From the NCBI GenBank assembly GCA_965223815.1, contig OZ245019.1:3968001-4032000 (forward strand): 64,000 bases of DNA, written 5' to 3'. A program made the translations under genes and the position numbers. The stretch is from HKST-UBA178 sp965223815. GTDB lineage: Bacteria; Pseudomonadota; Gammaproteobacteria; Chromatiales; Chromatiaceae. This document shows, one piece after another, positions 28,880 through 37,556 of this stretch. How positions within the stretch are numbered: position 1 is the stretch's first letter; every line of letters starts with the position of its first letter. Below the pieces are notes generated by a model. The model did no database searches, had not been told where the DNA came from, and worked only from the letters and a program-made list of their open reading frames with translations.

Positions 28880-29728
28880 GTGCAACCTGGTCCCAGCGAA
28901 CAATCGATATCGGTAATCATTCCTACTTTCAACCGTGCCGCCACCATTGAGCGCGCCATTGGTTCTGCGATTGGGCAGTCCCTCCCACCCACTGAAATCA
29001 TAGTGGTCGATGATGGCTCGGTTGATAGTACGCCGACCCTGGTAAATCAGCGATTTCCCAGCTGCATTTATCTGAAACAAGAGAATCGCGGGGTCAGCAG
29101 CGCCAGAAATCTCGGAATTTCCGCAGCCAAAGGCAAATGGATCGCACTACTTGACTCTGATGACGAATGGCTGGAGGGCAAACTTCAGAATCAACTGCTC
29201 TATCTGCAATCCCAACCAGATTGCCGCATTTGCCACACCGAGGAGATCTGGATCCGAAACGGCACGCGAATCAATCAAATGAAAAAGCACACCAAACGGG
29301 GGGGACGGATCTTCCAGCATTGCCTTCCTCTATGCGTCATCTCACCCTCTTCGGTGTTAATACATCGCACGTTGTTCGAGGAGATAGGGCTATTCGATGA
29401 GTCGCTTCCCGCCTGTGAAGACTATGATCTTTGGCTGAGAATTTGCGCCCAACATCCTGTTGCCTTCGTGCCCACTCCACAGATCGTCAAGTACGGCGGC
29501 CACCCAGATCAGCTCTCTCGTTCGGTCTGGGGGCTCGATAGGTTCCGCGTCCGAGCGCTGGAAAAAATTATCCTCAGTGGCACAATTTCAGGCGCGGATT
29601 TACGGGCAGCTTGTGACATGCTGCGGAAAAAGGCGGAAATTCTCGCAAATGGTGCAGCCAAGCGGGGAAAGCAGACAGAGGCAGCACACTATCTGCGTAC
29701 CATTTCCCGCATCGATAAAGCCGAATAA
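28880..29728 (+). CDS. Glycosyltransferase family 2 protein
   Basis: GT-A-fold transferase using a nucleotide sugar. The nucleotide-binding VVDDGSVDSTP has D44 and D45, the DxD-type LLDSDDEWL has D92-D95, and the catalytic-base region is ACEDYDLWLRI near residue 180. No membrane helix is seen. 282 residues. The start is a GTG three bases after the DUF692 stop, so the two are almost certainly co-translated. Donor and acceptor cannot be told from sequence. The C-terminal helical region is rich in Lys and Ala. Confidence 0.85.
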   Translation: MQPGPSEQSISVIIPTFNRAATIERAIGSAIGQSLPPTEIIVVDDGSVDSTPTLVNQRFPSCIYLKQENRGVSSARNLGISAAKGKWIALLDSDDEWLEGKLQNQLLYLQSQPDCRICHTEEIWIRNGTRINQMKKHTKRGGRIFQHCLPLCVISPSSVLIHRTLFEEIGLFDESLPACEDYDLWLRICAQHPVAFVPTPQIVKYGGHPDQLSRSVWGLDRFRVRALEKIILSGTISGADLRAACDMLRKKAEILANGAAKRGKQTEAAHYLRTISRIDKAE

Positions 29729-29924
29729 TGCAGTCTCCAAGTGCCGAGAAATTTTTCGGGTGGGGGAATCTATCCGGCTCTCAATCGAGAACACCCGAAA
29801 CCGACTCCGATTTAAATTCCGATCAAGTAACACTCCCGGCGTGTCGACAATAGTCTGCAGCGCGTTAACGTTCGCCTTCTCCAAACTAAACATGGGGAGG
29901 ACGAATGATAACGTAAATTTTTAC

Positions 29925-31253
29925 GTGCACATTTTTTGAAGGGGGTGGCCCCGGTTTGTTAAAACAGTAATTGCCAAACCACTGTACAAACCAAAGAGGA
30001 CCACCATGGCTAAAGATACCACGAACGGGCTTAGCAAGGTTATCAGGATTGACGAGGGTGAGATACGCGGACATTTGGAAGAGATGGTCAGAGGTACCGT
30101 CGAGGAAACCCTGAACGCCATGCTAGATGCTGAAGCAGACGAGATGTGCAATGCTCAGCGCTATGAGCACTCGCCAGATCGAATAGATACCCGAGCTGGC
30201 CACTACAAACGGAAATTTCACACAAAGGCTGGTGAGGTCGAACTGAAAATGCCCAGATTACGCCAGCAGACGTTCGAGACGGCTATCATCGAGCGCTATC
30301 GACGCCGAGATATCTCCATCGAGGAAGCCATCGTTCAGATGTACCTGGCCGGGGTTTCTGTGCGTCGCGTGGAGGATATCACAGAGGCTTTGTGGGGTAC
30401 TCGGGTATCCTCGGGCACGGTTTCCAAGCTTAATCAGAAGGTCTATAAACACATCGAGCGCTGGCGCAAACAGCAAATTGAAGGCAAATATGCTTATGTA
30501 TTCCTGGACGGCATTGTGCTCAAACGCAGCTGGGGTGGAGAGGTCAAAAATGTTTCCGTCCTGGCAGCAATTGGAGTCGACCAGGACGGTTTCCGCCGTA
30601 TTTTGGGCGTTCAGGAAGGCCACAAGGAGGATAAATCCGGCTGGTTGGGGTTTCTTAAGCACCTGAAGGATCGCGGCTTGCAGGGCGTCAGGCTAATTAT
30701 TTCAGATGCCTGCCTCGGACTTGTGGAATCAGCTTCAGAAGTGTTTCCGGAGGCTGACTGGCAGAGATGCGCTGTTCATTTCTACAGAAACGTGTTCTCT
30801 CATGTGCCTAAAAACAAAGTACGTGAAGTCGCTGCCATGCTAAAGGCTATTCACGCTCAGGAGAGCCGTGAGGCGGCAGAGGAGAAGGCAACAGGGGTAG
30901 TCGACAAACTCAAGGAAATGAAGCTGAGGACTGCGGCAGAACTTGTGGAGCACAACATTCATGAGACATTCAGTTTCTACTCCTATCCCTCCCAGCATTG
31001 GCTCAAGATCAAAACCAATAATCCAATGGAGCGGTTGCTGAAAGAGGCCAGGCGTCGAACTAAAGTGATTGGCGCGTTCCCCGACGGCCATTCGGCATTA
31101 ATGTTGGTCGCCGCTCGGCTTCGACATGTCTCAGCGACAAACTGGGGCACAAGGAAATACATGGACATGAAACTACTTGAAGAGATGGACAAAGAGGCAA
31201 TCTATTCTATTGCCTGACCAATTCCCGGGACCGCTCCGATAAAAAATGTGCAC
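29925..31253 (+). mobile_element. IS256-family insertion sequence
   Basis: A transposase gene is flanked by terminal inverted repeats with the shared 13-bp core GTGCACATTTTTT at 29925-29937 and, inverted, at 31241-31253. Similarity extends about 12 bp further outward with mismatches (left GTAAATTTTTAC, right inverted GTCAATTTTCTT), so the true ends may be near 29913 and 31265. No 8- or 9-bp target duplication was found at either choice of ends. The element separates the GT2 gene from the hemerythrin gene. Confidence 0.8.
30006..31217 (+). CDS. IS256-family transposase
   Basis: DDE transposase of the mutator/IS256 family, 403 residues and apparently intact. The catalytic residues are D168 (VFLDGI), D234 (ISDACLG) and E342 (NNPMERL), with the family's C-x2-H at C255 and H258 between the second and third. 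The N-terminal helical DNA-binding region includes EMCNAQRYEHSPDR. It lies inside the terminal repeats and reads in the same direction as its neighbours. Confidence 0.95.
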   Translation: MAKDTTNGLSKVIRIDEGEIRGHLEEMVRGTVEETLNAMLDAEADEMCNAQRYEHSPDRIDTRAGHYKRKFHTKAGEVELKMPRLRQQTFETAIIERYRRRDISIEEAIVQMYLAGVSVRRVEDITEALWGTRVSSGTVSKLNQKVYKHIERWRKQQIEGKYAYVFLDGIVLKRSWGGEVKNVSVLAAIGVDQDGFRRILGVQEGHKEDKSGWLGFLKHLKDRGLQGVRLIISDACLGLVESASEVFPEADWQRCAVHFYRNVFSHVPKNKVREVAAMLKAIHAQESREAAEEKATGVVDKLKEMKLRTAAELVEHNIHETFSFYSYPSQHWLKIKTNNPMERLLKEARRRTKVIGAFPDGHSALMLVAARLRHVSATNWGTRKYMDMKLLEEMDKEAIYSIA

Positions 31254-31310
31254 AAGAAAATTGACAGCACCGGACGAACCCAATCTAGAGCAACACAATG
31301 GAGTAGCAAG

Positions 31311-31763
31311 ATGGCTTTTGTTTCATGGTCTGCCGAGCTTGACACGGGCATCGACATCATCGATTCGCAACATAAACGCATCGTGGATTACATCAACTCG
31401 TTGCACGATGCACAGCAAGCAGATGATAGGGCGAAGGTAGGTGACGTTATCGATGAACTCGTTGACTACACAGTGTCTCATTTTGCGTTTGAGGAAAGCT
31501 TAATGGAGAACGCGGAATACCCCTTCGTAGGACCACACCAGAGAGTTCACGGACTCTTCGTCAAAAAGGTCAGCACGTTCGTCGATCGATTCAAAGCGGG
31601 GGAAGATGTCACCGATGAACTGCTCACCATGCTACAGAAATGGCTAATTAACCATATCAAAAATGAGGATGGTGACTATAAAGAGGTGGTATTAGAGAGC
31701 ATGAGTAAAATGAAAAAGAAGAAAGGCTGGCTGGCACGTAAACTCGAAAGTTTCTTTGGGTGA
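31311..31763 (+). CDS. Bacteriohemerythrin
   Basis: Four-helix diiron protein that binds O2. All ligands are present: H21, H57, E61, H76, H80, H115 and D120 (HxxxE, HxxxH and HxxxxD). The start is set at the ATG at 31311 (MAFVSWSAELDTGIDIID), the usual N-terminus of the family. The C-terminus is basic (MKKKKGWLARKLESFFG). 150 residues. A TTGACA at 31261 followed 17 bases later by TCTAGA could be its promoter; it lies just outside, or at, the right end of the IS. Role (oxygen sensing, storage or delivery) is undetermined. Confidence 0.92.
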   Translation: MAFVSWSAELDTGIDIIDSQHKRIVDYINSLHDAQQADDRAKVGDVIDELVDYTVSHFAFEESLMENAEYPFVGPHQRVHGLFVKKVSTFVDRFKAGEDVTDELLTMLQKWLINHIKNEDGDYKEVVLESMSKMKKKKGWLARKLESFFG

Positions 31764-31883
31764 GTCACATTATCGGAACTGCACCGGGAATTCACTGACT
31801 GGTAAGGAAAAGGTCGGGATCAGGGGAAAGGACCAAACCCACGTAATATAATAGCTATCTGTTTTGTTTGCACACTACCAATA

Positions 31884-31976
31884 TGGCGGAGAGAGAGGGA
31901 TTCGAACCCTCGATGGAGCTATTAACCCCATACTCCCTTAGCAGGGGAGCGCCTTCAGCCGCTCGGCCATCTCTCC
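31884..31976 (-). tRNA. tRNA-Ser (GCU)
   Basis: The minus strand begins GGAGAGATGGCCGAGCGG, has anticodon GCT in the loop CTGCTAA, a long variable arm typical of serine tRNAs, T arm GGTTCGAATCC, and an encoded CCA. Acceptor stem GGAGAGA pairs with TCTCTCC. It lies between the hemerythrin gene and csrA. Confidence 0.96.
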
Positions 31977-32173
31977 GGAAGAAAACAATCTGGCGCCCTA
32001 GCGGTCACCGAAAAACGCCGCTATTCTAACTTATTTCTACGCTTTGTTCCTCAACTTAGAGTAGTGTTATCGGGTGAGGGCTCGCTCATTTCAACCGATT
32101 GATACAGATAAGGAATTCTTAAGTGGCGTATAGATCCGGGGGCATCCTTGCCCGGACCCACGAAATCGTAATC

Positions 32174-32368
32174 TCAACTATTCCCGGGTTCCTGGTCGTT
32201 TAGCTGTTCTTGTTTGATTCTCTCGTAGATCTCCTCACGGTGAACTGTGATATCCCGAGGCGCATTGACACCAATTCTTACCTGATTACCCTTTACACCC
32301 AAAACCGTTACGGTGACTTCATCACCGATCATCAGTGTTTCGCCAACTCGGCGAGTCAATATCAACAT
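32174..32368 (-). CDS. csrA: Carbon storage regulator CsrA
   Basis: Post-transcriptional regulator that binds GGA motifs in mRNA leaders. The 64-residue sequence begins MLILTRRVGETLMIGDEVTV, and the RNA-contacting Arg of helix 1 is in APRDITVHREEIY. It lies downstream of alaS and lysC on the same strand and upstream of tRNA-Ser, a common gammaproteobacterial order. The 218-bp gap before it holds no other gene. Confidence 0.98.
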   Translation of the reverse strand: MLILTRRVGETLMIGDEVTVTVLGVKGNQVRIGVNAPRDITVHREEIYERIKQEQLNDQEPGNS

Positions 32369-32586
32369 TATCCTGTCTCCCTGTATTCAATTTTACAGTT
32401 CCTTCATCTTCCTGGACCGCAGTCTCTCCTGAAAATGCAGTAACTGAGCCAACCAAGCTCTAACACCACGAAACACACCATGGAGCAGGGCCTCTGGGAT
32501 TCTAACAGCAGGACGGCTCTACCTAAAGGGAAATACATCACCCAGTTGTCATATTTTAATCCGCGGCAGCAAATATTTCCCTGTGC

Positions 32587-33807
32587 TCACTGCTCAGCGG
32601 CCAGATCGAATGCCTCGTGGAGCGCACGCACGCCGAGCTCCAGATATTTCTCATCCACCACCACCGACACCTTAATCTCAGAGGTGGAGATCATCTGGAT
32701 ATTGATCCCCTCGGATGCCAGAGCCTCGAACATCTTGCTGGCAATGCCCGCATGAGAACGCATGCCTACCCCCACCAGTGAGATTTTCACGATATTGTTG
32801 TCTCCGACTACCTCTCTGGCGCCAAGCACTTCGGCAGATTCACTAAGGATACCCAACGCCTTGTCGAAGTCGCTTCGATGGACCGTAAAGGTAAAATCCG
32901 TAGTATCGTCATGAGAGATGTTCTGAACGATCATGTCCACCTCTATATCAGCTCCCGAAACCGGACCGAGAATACTGAATGCCACACCAGGCTGATCCGG
33001 CACCCCGCGGATAGTGAGCTTTGCCTCATCACGGCTAAACGCGATTCCGGCAATCTTGGCATCTTCCATATCTTCATCCTCAAGGGTGATAAGTGTCCCC
33101 TCACCCTCTTCGAAACTGGAGAGCACACGTAGAGGAACATTAAACTTCCCCGCGAACTCTACCGAGCGTATCTGTAACACCTTCGATCCCAGACTGGCCA
33201 TCTCCAGCATCTCCTCGAAGGTGATCCTATCCAGTTTACGTGCCTTGGGTTCAACGCGCGGGTCGGTTGTATAGACCCCGTCGACATCAGTGTAAATCTG
33301 GCATTCATCGGCTCTTAGGGCCGCCGCCATCGCCACGGCTGTGGTATCTGAACCACCCCGTCCCAAGGTTGTGATATCACCTTTTTCATCAATACCTTGA
33401 AAGCCGGCAACCACCACCACGCGCCCGGCATCCAGGTCTGCTTTTACCGGTCCGTCATCAATTTCTTTGATTCGCGCTTTGCCGTGGACACTGTCGGTGA
33501 GGATTCGAACCTGAGCACCGGTGTAGGAACAAGCAGGACACCCCGCTTTCTTCAGTGCCATGCACAACAATGCGATCGTGACCTGCTCTCCGGTGGAAAC
33601 CAGAACATCCATCTCCCGTGGGTCGGGTGCTGGCGTAATATCATGGGCCAGTTTGATCAGACGATTGGTCTCCCCCGACATCGCTGAAACCACGACAACC
33701 ACCTGGTTTCCGGCACCTCTCGACGCCCGGACCCGCTGGGCGACGGCTTCGATCCGCTCGATGCTACCTACAGAAGTTCCACCGTATTTCTGGACAATCA
33801 ACGACAT
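32587..33807 (-). CDS. lysC: Aspartokinase
   Basis: Phosphorylates aspartate, the first step toward lysine, methionine and threonine. The kinase domain begins with VQKYGGTSVGS and contains VVVVSAMSGETNRL and TLGRGGSDTTAVAMAAAL. Two ACT domains follow (from about residue 265), the usual site of feedback inhibition by lysine and threonine. 406 residues, the single-function form. It lies between alaS and csrA. Confidence 0.96.
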   Translation of the reverse strand: MSLIVQKYGGTSVGSIERIEAVAQRVRASRGAGNQVVVVVSAMSGETNRLIKLAHDITPAPDPREMDVLVSTGEQVTIALLCMALKKAGCPACSYTGAQVRILTDSVHGKARIKEIDDGPVKADLDAGRVVVVAGFQGIDEKGDITTLGRGGSDTTAVAMAAALRADECQIYTDVDGVYTTDPRVEPKARKLDRITFEEMLEMASLGSKVLQIRSVEFAGKFNVPLRVLSSFEEGEGTLITLEDEDMEDAKIAGIAFSRDEAKLTIRGVPDQPGVAFSILGPVSGADIEVDMIVQNISHDDTTDFTFTVHRSDFDKALGILSESAEVLGAREVVGDNNIVKISLVGVGMRSHAGIASKMFEALASEGINIQMISTSEIKVSVVVDEKYLELGVRALHEAFDLAAEQ

Positions 33808-33975
33808 TTTCAGCTACTCATGGGGTAATACACGCCGAGCACGGGCAAAGGGCGCCAATTAAACACCATTTCTTTGTTGGGATAAATACCTTCGGCGAAT
33901 ACTGGTGATGCAGCATAGGGAATTGCAGCAGTTTTCTGGTATCGATAGCCTGGATCGCGACAACTCCTCAGGATT

Positions 33976-36585
33976 TCACCCGCCCTGGAGCCTTTTGCGT
34001 ACCCACCCTTCCACGCTCTGAAGGGCACTTGGAAGCGCTTCCGGATCACTCCCGCCCGCCTGGGCCATATCCGGGCGTCCCCCCCCCTTGCCTCCTACCT
34101 GCTCAGCAACGAATTTCACCAGCTCACCCGCCTTGACATCACCTGTTCTATCTTTGGTTACACCGGCTACCAGATTTACCTTGCCGTTGCTGGTAGTACC
34201 CAGAACAATGACCGCGCTACCCAATTTATCCTTAAGGCTATCCATGGTCTCGCGCAGTGATTTTGGCTCAGCCCCTGGAAGCGATGCTGCCAACACCTTT
34301 ACACCCTCCACCTGGGTCGCTTTCTCCGCTAAATCGCTGCCCGCAGCGCTGGCCAGCTTACTCTTGAGTTGCTCGAGTTCCTTCTCCAGTTGGCGATTTC
34401 GCTCCACCAATTGTGCCACCTTGACGCCCACCTCCTGCCGCCCCGCCTTTACCAATCGAGCCACCTCCTGCAGGCGGTTATCCTCGTCTTCGATCAAACC
34501 GATTGCGGTCTCACCGGAAACGGCTTCGATTCGGCGGACACCCGCAGCGATTCCCGTCTCAGCGATAATTTTCACGATACCTATATCACCCACTGCGTTT
34601 ACATGAGTGCCGCCGCAAAGCTCGGTAGAGAAATCCCCCATGCGCAGCACTCTAACCCGATCCCCATACTTTTCCCCAAAAAGTGCCATGGCACCGCTCT
34701 GCTTGGCCTCATCCAGAGACATGATGCGTGTCTCCACGGCATGATTCTTCCGTATCTGCTCATTGACCAAGCGCTCAATAGTCTGCAATTGCTCCCGGGT
34801 GATGGGCTCAAAATGGAGGAAATCGAATCTCAGGCGGTCACCGTCCACCAAAGAGCCTTTCTGCTGCACATGGTCTCCCAGAACCTCTCTCAGCGCTGCG
34901 TGAAGCAGATGGGTAGCAGAATGATTGAGTGCGGTGCGCAGGCGTCTAGCCTTGTCTACTTTTGGCGAGACCACCGATCCCACCGTCAATGGCTGACCAG
35001 TGTGTACACCGATATGCAAGTAGAGGCCGTCACTCTGCTTGCGTGTATCGCTCACCAGAAAACGACCGCCGTTTGCATGGATGATTCCGGCATCCCCCAC
35101 CTGCCCTCCAGCCTCCGCGTAGAAAGGGGTGCGGTCAAGGATCAGCATCGCTTCATCACCGTCACTAAGAGACTCTGCAGCTCCCCCATCCTTCAGGATC
35201 GCGAGCACATGGGCTTGGTCTTCTAAGCGCTCATAACCGGTGAACTCTGTATCCGTGTCGAGCTCGACGGATACCTGCTCACCCGCACCAAAATGGCTCG
35301 CGGCCCGCGCCCGCTCTCGCTGAATCTCCATTTCCCGCTCGAATCCTTCCATGTCCAGGGTAAACCCCCGCTCCCTGGCAATGTCCGCTACCAAATCGGT
35401 TGGAAATCCGTAAGTATCGTAGAGCTTGAAAACGGTTTCTCCGGAAATCTGCTGACCATCCAAGGACTCGATCGCTTGCTCGAGGATCTTCATCCCCTGT
35501 TCGAGAGTCTCCGCAAATCTTCCCTCTTCGAGTTTCAACACCCGCTCCACTTGAGCACGGCTGTCCACCAACTCGGGGTAAGCCTCACCCATCTCCTCAC
35601 AAAGGGGATTGACTAATTGATAGAAAAAAGGCCGCTTCACCCCCAGCATATAGCCGTGACGAATGGCTCTGCGAATAATACGGCGCAATACATACCCGCG
35701 GCCTTCATTTGAGGGAAGAACTCCATCTACGATCAGGAATGCGCAAGAGCGGATATGGTCTGCTATGACGTTGAGGGAATTGTTTTGCCGGTTTTCGCAC
35801 CCCGTGGCTACTGCGGCGGCTTCGACCAAATGGCGAAACAAATCGATCTGATAATTGCTATGTACACCCTGCATAACGGCTGCCAGGCGCTCCAATCCCA
35901 TTCCCGTATCGACCGACGGCCGTGGCAAAGGCGTCATATTGCCCTCAGCGTCCCGATTGTACTGCATGAAAACCAGATTCCAGACTTCTATATATCGATC
36001 ACCCTCCTCTTCCGGGGAACCCGGAGGACCACCCTCGACCTCGGGGCCGTGATCGTAAAATATCTCGGAACAGGGGCCACAGGGGCCGACGTCCCCCATG
36101 GACCAAAAATTGTCCTTAAGGCCGCAACGGGAAAAGCGGGTGGGATCCACGCCGATTTCCTGTAACCAAATCGCCGCCGCCTCGTCGTCTTTCTCGTATA
36201 CCGTTATCCAGAGTTTTTCCTTCGGCAGAGCGAGTGTGACTGTCAGAAACTCCCAGGCATATTGAATCGCTTCCCGCTTGAAATAATCCCCGAAACTGAA
36301 ATTGCCCAGCATCTCGAAGAACGTATGGTGGCGGGCGGTGTAGCCTACATTCTCCAGATCATTGTGCTTGCCGCCTGCGCGAACACAGCGTTGGGAACTC
36401 ACTGCGCGGCTGTAGTCGCGTTTCTCACGTCCCAGAAACAAATCCTTGAACTGCACCATTCCTGCATTGGTGAACAACAGCGTAGGATCATTCTGGGGCA
36501 CCAAGGAACTGCTGGAGACTTCCTGATGATCCTTTTCCCGGAAGAATTTAATGAATGCTCTGCGAAGTTCTGCGCTGGTCTTCAT
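33976..36585 (-). CDS. alaS: Alanine-tRNA ligase
   Basis: Class II synthetase that charges and edits tRNA-Ala. The catalytic domain begins MKTSAELRRAFIKFFREKDH, the editing site has NHSATHLLHAAL and ELCGGTHVNAVGDIG with the zinc ligands, and the DHHA1-like C-terminal domain ends GGRPDMAQAGGSDPEAL. The start is the ATG at 36585; the TTG eight codons upstream is less likely. 869 residues. About 500 bp without a gene lies upstream. Confidence 0.97.
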   Translation of the reverse strand: MKTSAELRRAFIKFFREKDHQEVSSSSLVPQNDPTLLFTNAGMVQFKDLFLGREKRDYSRAVSSQRCVRAGGKHNDLENVGYTARHHTFFEMLGNFSFGDYFKREAIQYAWEFLTVTLALPKEKLWITVYEKDDEAAAIWLQEIGVDPTRFSRCGLKDNFWSMGDVGPCGPCSEIFYDHGPEVEGGPPGSPEEEGDRYIEVWNLVFMQYNRDAEGNMTPLPRPSVDTGMGLERLAAVMQGVHSNYQIDLFRHLVEAAAVATGCENRQNNSLNVIADHIRSCAFLIVDGVLPSNEGRGYVLRRIIRRAIRHGYMLGVKRPFFYQLVNPLCEEMGEAYPELVDSRAQVERVLKLEEGRFAETLEQGMKILEQAIESLDGQQISGETVFKLYDTYGFPTDLVADIARERGFTLDMEGFEREMEIQRERARAASHFGAGEQVSVELDTDTEFTGYERLEDQAHVLAILKDGGAAESLSDGDEAMLILDRTPFYAEAGGQVGDAGIIHANGGRFLVSDTRKQSDGLYLHIGVHTGQPLTVGSVVSPKVDKARRLRTALNHSATHLLHAALREVLGDHVQQKGSLVDGDRLRFDFLHFEPITREQLQTIERLVNEQIRKNHAVETRIMSLDEAKQSGAMALFGEKYGDRVRVLRMGDFSTELCGGTHVNAVGDIGIVKIIAETGIAAGVRRIEAVSGETAIGLIEDEDNRLQEVARLVKAGRQEVGVKVAQLVERNRQLEKELEQLKSKLASAAGSDLAEKATQVEGVKVLAASLPGAEPKSLRETMDSLKDKLGSAVIVLGTTSNGKVNLVAGVTKDRTGDVKAGELVKFVAEQVGGKGGGRPDMAQAGGSDPEALPSALQSVEGWVRKRLQGG

Positions 36586-37085
36586 ATAGCCCGTCAATCG
36601 ATGACCCAAAAGGTTTGATGTTATGCAGAAAGATGGTGGTTGTCATCAGCTGATACAAGATTTCTCACCATCGGTTGCCACGGCCACTGCAGTGGCTATC
36701 TTTCGGCTGCGACTACGGCGGAGTAGAAAGGGGACTGGTTTGCGCTTTTGGCTTGTGCTTCGAGCCGACAGTGGCCTCAGGTGAAGATCAGCTTTTTCTG
36801 CTATGACAAGCACCCACTTAGACGAGAAAAGCGGGTGTCACATAAGATCACCCGCCTGGGTTGGGTGTTACCTTCGGAAATTAGGGCTGCGCCAGCTTGC
36901 AGAATACCCAACGAATCCTCACCCAGCCGCAGCTGGGGTGCTATTTGGAAACAGCCCAATCCGGAACACAGCACTCCCCTAATGATCACTCGGATCTGAC
37001 CGGCCGGCCAGGCAAAGTTGTCTCGGTTGTCGCCACCGGTGGCCCCCGATACAAGAGAAATACAATAATCCGACTGAACAATCGA
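36586..37085 (-). other. 500-bp gap between recX and alaS, possible small RNA
   Basis: No convincing protein gene lies here; a 62-codon minus-strand frame at 36801-36989 runs into a terminator and has no recognisable family. The minus strand has a possible promoter about 20 bases past the recX end (TTGATC, 16-base spacer, TATTGT) and a clear intrinsic terminator at 36855-36827. Together they could delimit an untranslated RNA of about 190-200 nt. It does not resemble 6S RNA or RNase P RNA. It may also be only the recA-recX trailer. Confidence 0.35.
36827..36855 (-). terminator. Intrinsic terminator downstream of recX
   Basis: On the minus strand, GCGGGTG (36855-36849), an 11-base loop, then CACCCGC (36837-36831) followed by TTTTCTC. 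A 7-bp GC-rich stem with a T-rich tail is a standard intrinsic terminator. It lies about 230 nt beyond the recX stop and would end either the recA-recX transcript or a separate small RNA. Confidence 0.7.
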
Positions 37086-37556
37086 TCAACTGGATTTAAC
37101 CAGGCGCCTTATAGATTCTGACGGAAATCCTCGGTGCGCAAGAAAACGGGCTCTCTGTGACCACTCTCGGTAATTTTTTGCTGGCTGTGCCCCGAACCGC
37201 CGTACTTCCACCCGACGCAGCGCCAACTCCCAAATTGGATCCGTCTCATCCAGGTACTCCTCGATCAACTCCGGCACCACGCCTCTTTCGCCTAGTTCAG
37301 CGTGTATACGCTTGGGCCCGAAACCCTTGCCGGACCGGGCGGTAACATATGCCTCAACAAATCTTCGGTCACTCAGTGCCAGGCTGGACTGAAGACCATC
37401 CAGCACCTTTTCCACCAGTTTTGGATCCGCGCCCTTCATGCGGAGCTTGCGGTTCAACTCCCCACGGGAATGCTCCCTGGTGACTAGCATACGCAGAGCC
37501 CGCTGTTCGAGTCGGCCGATGTCATCAGCATCGTTCTGATCCAAACCTGAAGACAT
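37086..37556 (-). CDS. recX: Regulatory protein RecX
   Basis: Binds RecA filaments and limits their activity. The three-helix repeats are visible: LEQRALRMLVTREHSRGELNR, GLQSSLALSDRRFVEAYVTA and GFGPKRIHAELGERG. 156 residues. The start ATG at 37556 shares its A with the recA TGA (TGATG), so it is translationally coupled to recA. Confidence 0.95.
   Translation of the reverse strand: MSSGLDQNDADDIGRLEQRALRMLVTREHSRGELNRKLRMKGADPKLVEKVLDGLQSSLALSDRRFVEAYVTARSGKGFGPKRIHAELGERGVVPELIEEYLDETDPIWELALRRVEVRRFGAQPAKNYREWSQRARFLAHRGFPSESIRRLVKSS

Noticed and set aside
31254..31310. Hybrid promoter made by the IS right end driving the hemerythrin gene
   Set aside because: TTGACA at 31261 lies near the IS end, but the -10 candidate is poor (three of six) and the exact IS boundary is uncertain.
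33810..34049. 79-codon minus-strand frame between alaS and lysC
   Set aside because: It starts inside alaS, resembles no family, and has no convincing ribosome site.
36801..36989. 62-codon minus-strand frame upstream of alaS
   Set aside because: It runs through an intrinsic terminator hairpin and matches no known protein.
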